Source: Epithemia pelagica | Lineage: Eukaryota > Bacillariophyta > Bacillariophyceae > Surirellales > Surirellaceae | DNA length: 64,000 bases | NCBI GenBank assembly: GCA_946965045.2 | Contig: OX337228.1 | Coordinates: 5,456,001 to 5,520,000 of the forward strand | Direction of reading: 5' to 3' | Shown here: piece after piece, positions 41,779 to 52,392 of the stretch | Numbering within the stretch: position 1 is the stretch's first letter | How the letters are laid out: every line of letters begins with the position of its first letter | The notes under the pieces: model-generated | Databases searched by the model: none | What the model saw: the letters and a program-made list of their open reading frames with translations, nothing else | Told to the model about the DNA's origin: nothing | Translations under genes and position numbers: made by a program

Positions 41779-44700
41779 TCACACACCTTCAGATGCACCT
41801 TCTGCAACTTGCAGTTCCAGCTCCATCAACAATTTGTTTGTAACCTTGATCTGAAGCGCACACGCAATCAGAATATCCGGACTCAATAGGGTTGCATCTG
41901 GGAAGGTATTCAGATAACTCATCATGCCATCCAGCTCGTGATTCAGAAGGATTGGCTGACTCAAAAACAGGATTGCTGTGGCAACGCGGAAGAATATCTT
42001 GAAGCTCCGTTCTACTAGCCAAATGTCCCACATATGGGAAACAGTGGCAGTCGGCATGGACGGAAGGTACAAGAACAGTGTTTGGAACCACCCCAACGCG
42101 AAGAGTCCAACATTCAGTTCGTGGTGTTCGAAATGGTCAGCAAGTACCGGCAATTTGATTTGAATCAACTTTTCAAAAACTAAGCAACACGTTTTCAAAC
42201 ACCTGAGCTCTGGCCAGTAAAAGTGACCAAGATTGTACGCAGTGAAAAAAATATCCATCATTCGAAAACAAGATTCCTCAACCACCAGACTTCCGTCGAT
42301 CTTCGCAAGAATTTCTGCGACCTCATCATCCGATGTTGTAGGCTTTATTTCGACGTCCGGTGCCAACTGAATTACGCCTGGGAGTCTCTTGTAGGCAACT
42401 CCCCATCGAACAGTCTCCTGCATCAGTCGCAGCAAATGTGCAACAACGTAGTCCATCCCCTGGCAATAGCCAACTTCAGGATGCGCTGCCGCTAAGGCAT
42501 GAAGAACGAAGCTCAGTTTTTCTTGTAGAATTGCCTTCGTCGCTTCAGTTAGAGCGTTTCCACTTAGAGCCATCTCGTCATTTACTTTCGCTCCAATGAC
42601 CACTTCTGGGCCTTTCTTCTCCGCGTCCAACTCAAAAGACATGTTTGCAAACGATCCAACTGGGGTGACACCTCCCCAGTCACTGACAGTATCTGTGGGT
42701 GCTAAACTGACGCTGTCACTATCATCATGTTCATCCTGTGAAGGATCTCTTGACGGGGGTGGAGGATTACCGGTGCCTTTGACACCTCGCTTTAGCGTCC
42801 GGCTCTTACCCCAAGTGACCAGAGCGCGAACAATTGAATCAGTTCTCAGGCGAGCTCCCGTTTTGTGAGGCGGAAGATTTCCAAACGATCGAGAAACATC
42901 ACGTTCAATCACCTGGTGCCATTTTCCCGTTCTCCCTTTACGTTCTAGACGTTCCAACTCGGTGCTTTCACCTTCTGCTGCGCATGCCCTGAGGTCACGA
43001 GAAGCCTCACTAAACTGTTCCATTGCTACCCATATCCAGAAAGCCGGTCTCATCCTCATACTAATCCCTCCGAGTCTTACAGCTTGCTGTATCAAATCAT
43101 GCATGTGTTCTTCAACGAAACTACGACATTGTCGATTGACAGCCTTGACCTTGCAAACTGCAGCTGGGTCTCCAAGAAAGCTCAGTATTGTACCAAGGAC
43201 CCGTGGGGAAACACCGATACATTTTTCAAATGGGCTGGGATGTCCTGGAGGGAAAATAAGAGTTTTCTCTACTCGCGTTTTTGCGCGAGGTGTTTTCTCT
43301 TCCTGATGGAAATGTAAATCTTTGCCTTGAACCGAATCTCTTGGCGGCGACTGCGCAGATACTGCCAGAGGAAGCTCTGCTTCTTCTTTCAAGGGAAGAG
43401 AGGGAAAAGGACTTCCGTAGAATCTTTCAGCAGCGACGGAAATGGCTTTATCGATCTTCTCGGCCATCTTTTCATCATGAAGAATCTTGGATGTTGACGC
43501 TGGAAGATGATCCTCGCCCAAAGGATGGTTCTCTCTCAAGTCCACATGCGCCATCATAGCGGAAGGGCTGGCGGTTTCGTCAGTGGAGACATGACGAGGA
43601 GTAAGAGGCTGATCTTCGGACTCAATAAGCACATCACTTGATTTTTTCTTCATGGTGTCATACTCCTCCCGGCAAGAAGAAGAAGGGGTACCAACTGGGG
43701 GATCCGGAATCATTGGAAGTGCATTCGTCGGCAACTCCATCTGGTAAGTCCCACCCGAAAGAATATCGTTGACTCTGTCACTTTCATCGTCCACTCCATG
43801 AAGCAAAGAACCGTACTTAGCGGACAATTTAGACAAAGCTGCCTGAGATGAAAAAGATTCGCCAATTGCGTTGGCCTCAATTTCGGTGGAGCCTATGGAA
43901 TGATTCTCCTGGGATGTTTCCGAATTGCAAGTTGCGAGAACAGCTTTGTCGCAAATGGAATTCTTGTATGGATCATTGGTCGAGGGCTCAGTTTGTTCCC
44001 CGGGCACGATGTCAACCTCCACTGGACCATATGAATGACTCTCGACGTCGCTTCTCGCGATTGCTTTAGTGGTCGTATCAGAAGTTATTTGGGGACCGCT
44101 TTCCTCTTCGTGTACAGATATTGTGGGAACTTGCTGTTCGTCGGTTTCATCTTTGCTTTCTAGTAATTCTCCATGCAACTCACCGCCATCGCCCTTGCTC
44201 CTACTTCCACCATAAGTTTCGACATTCGGTTCTTTCTCCAAATGGTTAATCCCTAGATCAATATCACCACTTCCACCTGAGTGGCGAACCCTTAAATTGG
44301 TCGAACCTGGCTCATTGTGAAACCCATTCACACCACTGTCATAACTACCAGATGCATTACCCGTGTCGATGTCTCCAATAGCGTCTGCAGCATGCAAACC
44401 ACTAGATGAAAGAGCAAAAGTGGTTTGTGTTGTATTTGTCTCATGTGGCTGCATGGGCAAATTGTTCTCCTCTTCGACATCGTCCACTTCCGCCATCATT
44501 GGTTCAAGCGATTCTTCTGCGTCGGGGTTTGATTGTAAAGACTGAGTTTGTGAGGAACTCTTAACAAGATCGAGACTTGCTTCGTCCACAACTTCTGGCG
44601 TAGATTGTTCAAGATTTTCTTCTACGTTAGGATCCGATGGCAAAGACTGAGTTTGTGAGGAACGTTTGACAATAACGATGCTTGAATCTGAGATTGCATC

Positions 44701-47700
44701 GTCCACAATTTCTGCTGTTGAAGGTTCAAGATATTCTTCTATGTTGGAGTTGGATTCCAAGGGTTGTGTTTGTGAGGAGCTCTTAACAATATCGAGGCAT
44801 GACTCTGAGATCGCATCGCCCTCTATTTCCACCGTCGATGGATCAAGAGATTCTTCCACGTTGGACCTTGATTCCAAAGGCTGAGTTTGTGTCGAACTCT
44901 TTATAATATCGAGACATGAATTTGATTTCCAAGTAGGCGTCGTCTCAATGTGATGATGAGGGTCTTTATCATCTGAGAGTTGGTGGCAGAGATGAGCCCT
45001 ATGTGCGTCAGATAAGGCGGGTGTTTCTCCCATTGAGCTTTCGACGGCAGTGGCAGAATCAAGGAGTGCATCACCATGTAGCATCGCAACCGAAACCGAG
45101 GGTGAATGAGATTCTGTGTCCACGTTCTTCAACATTACTTCACTGTCAGAATTGATTGCGCTTGCTCTGTCATTGTCGTTTTTATCAATGACGGATAGGA
45201 TTTCTTGTGACCTCAATCCGGTGTCGGAAGTGGATTCGTGCAAACGGTTATCCTCAGGTATATGACCTGGCACGACGTTGCATGTAGCGTCGAAAATCGC
45301 GGAAGCCGTGCTCGGAACTTCTGTCGTATCGACACGAGCATCGTGAAAAGGTTCATGTAATAGTGCTGTAGAGCTCGAGGCAGTGTGGTTAGAACTCAAA
45401 CTTTCCAACTTTTCTGTGCCCGATCCATCTTTACCGACGACATGATGTGCGTTTGACGTGTCACCGAAACCATCGTCGTCTCTGTTATTGATAACCTTTC
45501 TTTCTCCAGAGGTGCCATCACTTGAATTTGTCGTTATTGTGTCAAGGAGCTTGTCGACATCTTCGTTTTCAGCTTCTTCACTTAAGATGGTCGGGATAGA
45601 GGAAAGAACGCGTTCAATGTCCGATTCTGACGTAACCATCCCAAGATTCACAGTATTCATTGGTGAGCAAGGCGGAGAACTCTTATTTTCTGGCCTTAAG
45701 TCTTCGGCACCAATCTCCACGACTGACTCTGACTGGACGCCCGTTTTGTTGACAACAGATTCCACCGAACAAATCATAGTATCTCTCGTTATCCTTGACA
45801 TAGCACCATCAGGTGAGAGAGGAATGAGTTTGTCCACTGCAGTGTGATCCAATGCATCTTTCTCTGGTTGTGGTTCGCCACAACTGTCAGCACTACTGCG
45901 GGCATCGACGAGTGCTGGTGCATCCGCTGTGCAGTATTCTTTTCCCTTCAAAGTTGGGGAATCTTCGTTTCCATTTCGGTCTGTCTCTATCACCGGAAAA
46001 CATGGTGGTTCCGTGGGCATATATTCCTTCTCTTCGGATTTCGCATCGGCTATATCAACCTCGTCACCAACAGCAGACGGCTTAACTTCACTAGAAAGAG
46101 GGGATTCGTCCCCGCACTGCGAAGAATCATATTTCGGTTCAATCTCATCGGGTCGTTCAGACAAATCAACCATTCCACTGGTTTCTTGCGATTCAGCTTG
46201 TGCGTCCATGTCATCACTAGTAGCTTCCAGTGGGTTAAGCCCAGAATCTGTTTCCATCTCGACACGGTTGTTTGCCAATGGCTCGTGACTACTTTTCCTA
46301 GAAGCACTTTGCTGCTCATCGTTGATATGGACTGCCGTGGAGGATTCAACGGCGAGTTCCTCTCCCTTGAACTCAGAATCACTTGTCGAAGTGATATCGA
46401 CTTCAAGGCTTACAGTAACATTTCCCTTTTGTTTTGTAGGACCACATGGAAACTTGTGACTGTCATTTTTGTTTGTCTTTTCCATAGTCTCGGACAAGCT
46501 AGAATCATGTGGAATCCAAGCTGATGAAAAATGATTTTCTTGAGCATGAGCCAGCGCCGTGGCGGAGCCATCATTATTCTCAACTCCATCCATCTCTTCT
46601 CCAGTCAATTCACCTTGCTGTGCTAGAATATTGTCAAAGTACATCGTGTTGTGGAAAGGAGGATTGGATGTAATTGCGTGATAACCCCCGTTAGACTCTG
46701 ACACAGGTGGGTTAACATTTGAATCGATGTCTGCTTCAAGTTCTCCGGAGTCTCTCTGCGAGAGAACGACATCGTCCTCTCTTCTCGGAACGATGCCACT
46801 TTCCGTACTACCAAGGGACATAACATTCAAACCCATGTTTTCAGCTGAAAACAAGTGCCCAGGTAAGGCCTCTGCTGGGCCGCCCATGTCTTTTTCATCC
46901 TCGGATTCGTCACTCGAGCTCCAGTAAGATAAATTCTCCGACGCCCCAGTCACTCTTATATGACGTGTTGACACAATGTCATCGGTAATAGTGTAGCTCT
47001 CTTGAGTATTTGATGATTCAACAGCAGGATCATGTGCCAGGACCAATTCTTCGGATGGTGTATCGGCCGCCGTACGGTTTGATGATACACTCTGTTGAAG
47101 ACTGTCCTGATATTGCCCCGTTATCTCTCTTGATAAGCCAGTATCTGATGGGTCAGGCTCACTGCCGTTTGAAACAGTGCAAGCTTCAGCGTCACCCTGA
47201 CAAATCAGAGTTCCTTTGTCGGGTTCCGCCATTGAGCCCTCTGCGTTGGAAGTCAACTCCTCATAATCGGAAGCATGGTCAGCGTTGACGGGTGAGTTAT
47301 TGTCATTCACATTAAGAGTTTCCAAAAATGTCGAATCGTTTGCCGAGAGAACATTGATATTGTCGCTTTTAGTTGTGATTTCTGGTGCTGATGAGACATC
47401 CGTAGTACTATCCCGGATATGGTATTGCTCTGCATGTACGTCTGCGACGGCACCAGCAGCGACGGATGGGATATCCGTGATGAGTTTATCTGAAGTTATA
47501 GAAGTTGGATCATCAACTATGTTTCTCATCGTGCTGTGAGATAACGCGACAGTTGGCACTTGGTGTTCCACCGTCGATGATTCATCGATTTTCCCGAGCA
47601 ATCGCTCTCCTTTTCCCATTTTGGTATCCCCTCTCTTGTAGTTTGGACCACGAGATGAATGTGAGCGCTGAGAAGACCTTGATTTTTTCTTTTTCTTTTT

Positions 47701-50700
47701 CATTCCAGCAGGCGGAGGTGGTGGCGGAGGCGGAATATCCGCAGAAACACCTTGGAGTTGCTGTTCCGGAGTCGCCGTATCTGGTGTTTTAGGGGGAATT
47801 GTACTATCTCTAATTTTCCCAACCCGCTCCGTCTGTTTATGGGAATTTTGATGTTTCTCCTTCTTCCGTCGACTTCGAGAACGTGATCGGCGTCGTCGAG
47901 CTTGTTGCGGAGGCGGTGGAGGAGGAGGCGGAGGCACTGACAACTGATGGTGATAAGATTTCTCCACTGGGATCCCGATTTGAGTAGAGGGTACTCCCGA
48001 CATAGATCTGCCGACAGCAATCGCGTCAGGATGCCCTTGGTCTTGATCACACGGACTCTCTACTTTTGTGTCAGGTGGCGCCATTTCATCTCGATGAAGC
48101 GGAGATCGACTCGAATCGGACCCAGAAGGTGCACTTTCAATTGATAAGAGGGGTTGCGATTGGGGTTGCATCATACTATGACGAGGACTTTGTGCATCAG
48201 CATGAGGAAGTGAACTGGGGTGTCCAATGGTTGATACAGTATTAGCGATGGAGGACGCGTCATCAAAGATGCATTTAGCCCTTTCGTAATCGTACGGTTC
48301 ATCATCAGAATCCGATACACTGATCCCCACCGCAGCATTCGCCGTCCGACGATTTTGTTGGTTTAAGTAGATGTCATCTTCCTCCGAATCATTTTTCACG
48401 TCTTTTGGGGTAGCTGGTGCTAAGTGATCCACGGTGATCATTTTTTGCAAGGTACCACTCATTTCGGTTTCGAGTGTGCTATGAGATTCAACGATGTCAA
48501 GAGTCGAGATCTCTTCATCTGAGGTGCAATGTAGTTCTGTCTTCAAGGTTGTGTCGTTGACAACAGGACGTTCCTTCGAGGAGCAATTTGACTTGAAACT
48601 ACTCATTTCATCCTCATGTGAAAAATCGACTGAAAGTTGTTCTTCCAAAGGAGCCGAATCCTTCTGTTCGGCTTCTTGCAATGGATACGGCATGTTGATC
48701 GCAAGCTCAGTTTCCACCTGATGAGCTTCTTCTAGGTCATCACTTAGAGATTCAGGAGAGGTGGGCGAAGCGACTTTGTTTGAAGAATCACACAAGGGAA
48801 TCGTATGCTGTTCAACTTTGTCTTTCTTCGATGCCAGTTGAAGAAATTCCATCTCACTGTCGCAATCTTCGTCGTCATCCTTGGCAACAAGATTTTCTTC
48901 CATGGTTGTTTGTTTAGCGGTGGAAATTGATAAAGGGTCATTATCGGTGCGTTCTACAAACTCATCTGTCCTGTTGTCAGACAAGGGGCCGGACATAAAA
49001 GTCGAGAAAACAACTGTATCGACTGCGGCCGTCCTTTCTGTCAACACATCATCAACAAGCCAAGTGTCGCTACTCAAGCTGTTCGGTGGTCGTTTCGCTT
49101 CTTCGCTTTCTTGATACAGGGACGTGTTGCCTGAAGCTGAATCTGCTCCTTTCGGGTAAACGAAGCCGGCGCTATCATAGGACCAGCTACTTCGACTGAA
49201 GTCGACCCAATTTCCGTCTTCTTTAGTTTCGTCGGCAGAGGATCTGGGCATGTTGCTTTCTTGAGAAACATTGGACCATCCAAATGTTTCTACATGGGGC
49301 GGTCTAAAAAAGCCATCAGCATCTACACCAAAACCATCAGTTTGCTGGACCTTGTCTGGTTTCAACAATGAACCGGAGTTGGGCGGGGAAGAGCCACGAG
49401 ACATAGTGTCACTCTCGTCCACTCCGACATCCAGAGGGCTGTCGGGATTTTGACGCTTGCTAGACTCTTCGGTCGAATCTGAGGAAGTGCTATCGACTGG
49501 TTCATCCAGTTGTGGATCGTCAATTTCACTTCCATTGTCATTTTCTTGAATAGAAGTGGACTGGAGCTGCTCATCATCCTGGACCTCCATGGACGTACTA
49601 TTCTCTTCAACACTATGATTTGGTATAGGAAGATGCTGCCCGTGTTGCGTAACGTTACCGTCCGATTTCGCATCAGATGATATATTGACAGCACCGAAAT
49701 TATCAGATGACTCATCTCGAGGTTTAGTGGGGCTGGGCTCCAACCCTTTGGCTCGAAAATCCATGGCCGCCTTCCAATCATGGATTGATCCTAACTTTCT
49801 TTGTCGTACAGGAGACGAATTTCTCTTGCTTTCGCTGGCTCCATCAGATGTGGGGTTTTCTTCGGGTTTGACTGCGCGATTCAGACACTCAGCTGCTTCT
49901 GGGGTAGCCACTTTGGCAGACGGAGATTCATGACTATGAGAGACTTGGTCAACTTTTGATGGCTTAGCATTTCCGGGTCGTACTCCGGTTCTTCGTGAAG
50001 AATCTTGGGGGACCCCATCAAAGGAAAGAAACTCAGATTGGATTGCACCAAGCAATGTTGACGCCCCCGACACGGTAGAACTTGGTGAATGTGGTGTGGG
50101 TTGTAGATTCTTTTGAAGATTTTCGTTTCGTGCGGGAGAAGGCGAACGTTGCCTACGAGAAGGCGAACGATCCAATACCTCACTTTTAATCGTAACAGCG
50201 GAAGAACGACTCCGTGATTGTCCACTGGTCTCATTGTTCGACAATGATCCGCTGGCACTTCTTGTTCTCCTCGGTGCGATGAGCCGCGAAACCTCCCGTG
50301 CGCCTTCATTTCCACCAGCCCCCTCGTCGGTAGAGGCTCTCCCAAGCAACCGCATGCTTCGTGCAGCGTAATCCGTCGAGTCGTTCTTTTTTCTCAGGTT
50401 ATGAGAAGAGGTTCTGGGGACCTCAGTGGGCCATGAAGAAGACTCGGAAGAAGGGCCATTGGAAACTGAAAGTCTACTTTTGTTTGCCTGATAGCTGTTC
50501 ATCTTTTTGAAGCGGGTTCGCAATGGTACCACTTCACGATTCATAGAGGGACTAGCAGCTTCGTCTCCATTCTTCTTTGTTTCAAGCACGCTTGTACTTT
50601 CTGCATTCTTTTCTTCGATATTTTTCTCTGGTTTTGTTTGGGATGTTCCAGCAGCATTTTGCTCATGAATCCCATGCCGCTTGTGTATTTTTTGCATGAG

Positions 50701-52392
50701 CACAGCTCTCATCCTCGGAGCCGAAGCAGACCTTGACAATACCTTGGTTCTGGGTGGTGTTTCAACTGATCCACTGTTGTTGGATTTATTTGACACGTCG
50801 GAAGGTGCCGGGGATAAAGCACGAGAACTCTGGGGTGAGAAGTACCGCTTGGAGACTAGCAACTCAGAGGTGAACGAGCCTTTTTGAGCGGTTTGTCTTC
50901 CGGGTCTGTTTCCAGGTGATTTTGTCAAGTGACCAGGCTCACCGTTATCGTGTTTGCCAGTCTTTTTTGCTTGCTCTGGTGCTTTCTTTTGGCCATGCAG
51001 AGGTTTCACACGACCTCCTAGAGGCTTGTAAGGCCTTAATACTCTTTCAGGAGGAGAACGAGGCAGCTGCGCAGACTGCCGTGTACCGACAGGTGTTCTT
51101 GGTCTGTTGTCTTGTTCTTTTGAAGTGCCATGGCTGTCGTCACTGTGAAGTCTTTTGGTAGCGCCTAAAAAAGGTTTTGTATACAAAGACGAGGGTTCAG
51201 GAGATTTGGCATCAGAGGTACGCTTTTCGACTGGTGTTGTCCGCCGCCCAATGTCAGGCGTCTTAGCTCTCTTGGTGTCATTTTTTACGCCCGCCTTCAG
51301 AGTTTGGGATTGAGTTTTGATTGCTTCAGGAGACAGCATTGCAATTCGCCTGTAATCAGAGGTCACCATCCTCTTTGCCTTGTCGGGTGTGGAAACTTTG
51401 GTGTTGACTTCCGCACTGCTTTTCGAATTGTTGTCAACATTCGACTTGACTGTTGCGTTCTTCTTTAAAAGCGACCTTCGGCGGAGCGAAGAATAGGACC
51501 CGGAAGCATTGGACGTAACAACAGCCTTTTCATCTTCTTCCGATTTCTTCTCATCGACAGTACCTGCATCGTCATCACCCGGAGTGCGCTTTTGTGGAAC
51601 CGACATTGCACTGCGGTTCCATGCTTTCATCTGCAAACTGGTCTTGCCATCTTTGAATGATGCGGCTTCTTTGCCACTGTCTTTGAGCGGGGCGATTTTC
51701 CCCGAATCGGGCGGAGCTGTTATTGAGGAGGAAGGATCCGGAGTTGATCTAGAGAGGCTAAGTCGACGGCGTTGGACTAGTTTCTGCATGCCAGGCGAGG
51801 CAATACACGTTTCTCGCCGTTGCGATAAGGTTGTCTGATTTGAATCTTTCTCTTCTTCTTTTTTGACCACTTCGCGTCCAACATCAGCAGCGACGTTACT
51901 TCGAGTTTTATAACGTTGAAAAGTAGGCTTGTTTGCATCCGAGGCCTGGACTTTGTCATCATTAGTCTTGTAATCAACTACGCCTGTTTTTGTATCGCTT
52001 GCCGGTGAAGCAGGTTGGAACCGTCGATTTGGAAACTGATTTCTTTTGCCATGGGTATCAAGCAACTTTTGAACAGTGGCTCTTGTGCTGGTTCCGCCAG
52101 CGGTGTTCGACAAGCTTTTCTGCGCAGCTTCGTCCGGTCCTCCTGAGCTTGCGTCTCCAATCTGTTGAGGCGATGCCCCTACATTTCCCCTTCTTCTTTC
52201 GGCAATAGAAAATCTGGACGGAGAGGGACCTGAACTTGACAGCCCCTGTGTCTTTTCATTTGGGGCTTGTGCTGTTGTCGACGACGATGATTGGTCCGTT
52301 CCACTATTTCTCTGAACAGAAAGCCGCTGTTGAACGTTGTGCAGATCACCAGATATTCGTCTCCTCCTCGATGAAAGAGATTCCTGAACCAT
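41779..52392 (-). CDS. Giant TBC-domain Rab GTPase-activating protein
   Basis: One uninterrupted frame of 3537 residues from an ATG, the longest gene here. About 3000 residues are disordered and rich in Ser, Asp, Glu and Thr. Two poly-Pro runs (near 1480 and 1560, each followed by a basic patch) could bind SH3, WW or profilin-type partners. Four degenerate repeats of 35-39 residues lie at about 2490-2640. An F-box-like segment (SPRVLGTILSFLGDPAAVCK) is near 3060. The TBC domain spans about 3160-3500, with the arginine finger in VIERDVSRSFGN and the glutamine finger in GYCQGMDYVVAHLL. Later helices are ELNVGLFALGWFQTLFLYLP and VSHMWDIWLVERSFKIFF. Both catalytic fingers are intact, so it should speed GTP hydrolysis by a Rab in membrane traffic. 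Confidence 0.9.
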   Translation of the reverse strand: MVQESLSSRRRRISGDLHNVQQRLSVQRNSGTDQSSSSTTAQAPNEKTQGLSSSGPSPSRFSIAERRRGNVGASPQQIGDASSGGPDEAAQKSLSNTAGGTSTRATVQKLLDTHGKRNQFPNRRFQPASPASDTKTGVVDYKTNDDKVQASDANKPTFQRYKTRSNVAADVGREVVKKEEEKDSNQTTLSQRRETCIASPGMQKLVQRRRLSLSRSTPDPSSSITAPPDSGKIAPLKDSGKEAASFKDGKTSLQMKAWNRSAMSVPQKRTPGDDDAGTVDEKKSEEDEKAVVTSNASGSYSSLRRRSLLKKNATVKSNVDNNSKSSAEVNTKVSTPDKAKRMVTSDYRRIAMLSPEAIKTQSQTLKAGVKNDTKRAKTPDIGRRTTPVEKRTSDAKSPEPSSLYTKPFLGATKRLHSDDSHGTSKEQDNRPRTPVGTRQSAQLPRSPPERVLRPYKPLGGRVKPLHGQKKAPEQAKKTGKHDNGEPGHLTKSPGNRPGRQTAQKGSFTSELLVSKRYFSPQSSRALSPAPSDVSNKSNNSGSVETPPRTKVLSRSASAPRMRAVLMQKIHKRHGIHEQNAAGTSQTKPEKNIEEKNAESTSVLETKKNGDEAASPSMNREVVPLRTRFKKMNSYQANKSRLSVSNGPSSESSSWPTEVPRTSSHNLRKKNDSTDYAARSMRLLGRASTDEGAGGNEGAREVSRLIAPRRTRSASGSLSNNETSGQSRSRSSAVTIKSEVLDRSPSRRQRSPSPARNENLQKNLQPTPHSPSSTVSGASTLLGAIQSEFLSFDGVPQDSSRRTGVRPGNAKPSKVDQVSHSHESPSAKVATPEAAECLNRAVKPEENPTSDGASESKRNSSPVRQRKLGSIHDWKAAMDFRAKGLEPSPTKPRDESSDNFGAVNISSDAKSDGNVTQHGQHLPIPNHSVEENSTSMEVQDDEQLQSTSIQENDNGSEIDDPQLDEPVDSTSSDSTEESSKRQNPDSPLDVGVDESDTMSRGSSPPNSGSLLKPDKVQQTDGFGVDADGFFRPPHVETFGWSNVSQESNMPRSSADETKEDGNWVDFSRSSWSYDSAGFVYPKGADSASGNTSLYQESEEAKRPPNSLSSDTWLVDDVLTERTAAVDTVVFSTFMSGPLSDNRTDEFVERTDNDPLSISTAKQTTMEENLVAKDDDEDCDSEMEFLQLASKKDKVEQHTIPLCDSSNKVASPTSPESLSDDLEEAHQVETELAINMPYPLQEAEQKDSAPLEEQLSVDFSHEDEMSSFKSNCSSKERPVVNDTTLKTELHCTSDEEISTLDIVESHSTLETEMSGTLQKMITVDHLAPATPKDVKNDSEEDDIYLNQQNRRTANAAVGISVSDSDDEPYDYERAKCIFDDASSIANTVSTIGHPSSLPHADAQSPRHSMMQPQSQPLLSIESAPSGSDSSRSPLHRDEMAPPDTKVESPCDQDQGHPDAIAVGRSMSGVPSTQIGIPVEKSYHHQLSVPPPPPPPPPQQARRRRSRSRSRRKKEKHQNSHKQTERVGKIRDSTIPPKTPDTATPEQQLQGVSADIPPPPPPPPAGMKKKKKKSRSSQRSHSSRGPNYKRGDTKMGKGERLLGKIDESSTVEHQVPTVALSHSTMRNIVDDPTSITSDKLITDIPSVAAGAVADVHAEQYHIRDSTTDVSSAPEITTKSDNINVLSANDSTFLETLNVNDNNSPVNADHASDYEELTSNAEGSMAEPDKGTLICQGDAEACTVSNGSEPDPSDTGLSREITGQYQDSLQQSVSSNRTAADTPSEELVLAHDPAVESSNTQESYTITDDIVSTRHIRVTGASENLSYWSSSDESEDEKDMGGPAEALPGHLFSAENMGLNVMSLGSTESGIVPRREDDVVLSQRDSGELEADIDSNVNPPVSESNGGYHAITSNPPFHNTMYFDNILAQQGELTGEEMDGVENNDGSATALAHAQENHFSSAWIPHDSSLSETMEKTNKNDSHKFPCGPTKQKGNVTVSLEVDITSTSDSEFKGEELAVESSTAVHINDEQQSASRKSSHEPLANNRVEMETDSGLNPLEATSDDMDAQAESQETSGMVDLSERPDEIEPKYDSSQCGDESPLSSEVKPSAVGDEVDIADAKSEEKEYMPTEPPCFPVIETDRNGNEDSPTLKGKEYCTADAPALVDARSSADSCGEPQPEKDALDHTAVDKLIPLSPDGAMSRITRDTMICSVESVVNKTGVQSESVVEIGAEDLRPENKSSPPCSPMNTVNLGMVTSESDIERVLSSIPTILSEEAENEDVDKLLDTITTNSSDGTSGERKVINNRDDDGFGDTSNAHHVVGKDGSGTEKLESLSSNHTASSSTALLHEPFHDARVDTTEVPSTASAIFDATCNVVPGHIPEDNRLHESTSDTGLRSQEILSVIDKNDNDRASAINSDSEVMLKNVDTESHSPSVSVAMLHGDALLDSATAVESSMGETPALSDAHRAHLCHQLSDDKDPHHHIETTPTWKSNSCLDIIKSSTQTQPLESRSNVEESLDPSTVEIEGDAISESCLDIVKSSSQTQPLESNSNIEEYLEPSTAEIVDDAISDSSIVIVKRSSQTQSLPSDPNVEENLEQSTPEVVDEASLDLVKSSSQTQSLQSNPDAEESLEPMMAEVDDVEEENNLPMQPHETNTTQTTFALSSSGLHAADAIGDIDTGNASGSYDSGVNGFHNEPGSTNLRVRHSGGSGDIDLGINHLEKEPNVETYGGSRSKGDGGELHGELLESKDETDEQQVPTISVHEEESGPQITSDTTTKAIARSDVESHSYGPVEVDIVPGEQTEPSTNDPYKNSICDKAVLATCNSETSQENHSIGSTEIEANAIGESFSSQAALSKLSAKYGSLLHGVDDESDRVNDILSGGTYQMELPTNALPMIPDPPVGTPSSSCREEYDTMKKKSSDVLIESEDQPLTPRHVSTDETASPSAMMAHVDLRENHPLGEDHLPASTSKILHDEKMAEKIDKAISVAAERFYGSPFPSLPLKEEAELPLAVSAQSPPRDSVQGKDLHFHQEEKTPRAKTRVEKTLIFPPGHPSPFEKCIGVSPRVLGTILSFLGDPAAVCKVKAVNRQCRSFVEEHMHDLIQQAVRLGGISMRMRPAFWIWVAMEQFSEASRDLRACAAEGESTELERLERKGRTGKWHQVIERDVSRSFGNLPPHKTGARLRTDSIVRALVTWGKSRTLKRGVKGTGNPPPPSRDPSQDEHDDSDSVSLAPTDTVSDWGGVTPVGSFANMSFELDAEKKGPEVVIGAKVNDEMALSGNALTEATKAILQEKLSFVLHALAAAHPEVGYCQGMDYVVAHLLRLMQETVRWGVAYKRLPGVIQLAPDVEIKPTTSDDEVAEILAKIDGSLVVEESCFRMMDIFFTAYNLGHFYWPELRCLKTCCLVFEKLIQIKLPVLADHFEHHELNVGLFALGWFQTLFLYLPSMPTATVSHMWDIWLVERSFKIFFRVATAILFLSQPILLNHELDGMMSYLNTFPDATLLSPDILIACALQIKVTNKLLMELELQVAEGASEGV
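44480..44925. repeat. Four tandem coding repeats, about 105-117 bp each
   Basis: Within the TBC gene, the pattern (L/I)(D/V)(I/L)(I/V)K.S(S/T)QTQ.L.S followed by (N/D)..E(E)..(E/D)(P/Q) recurs four times in a row. Unit lengths are 39, 39, 36 and about 35 codons. Later units have diverged from the first two. Confidence 0.8.
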
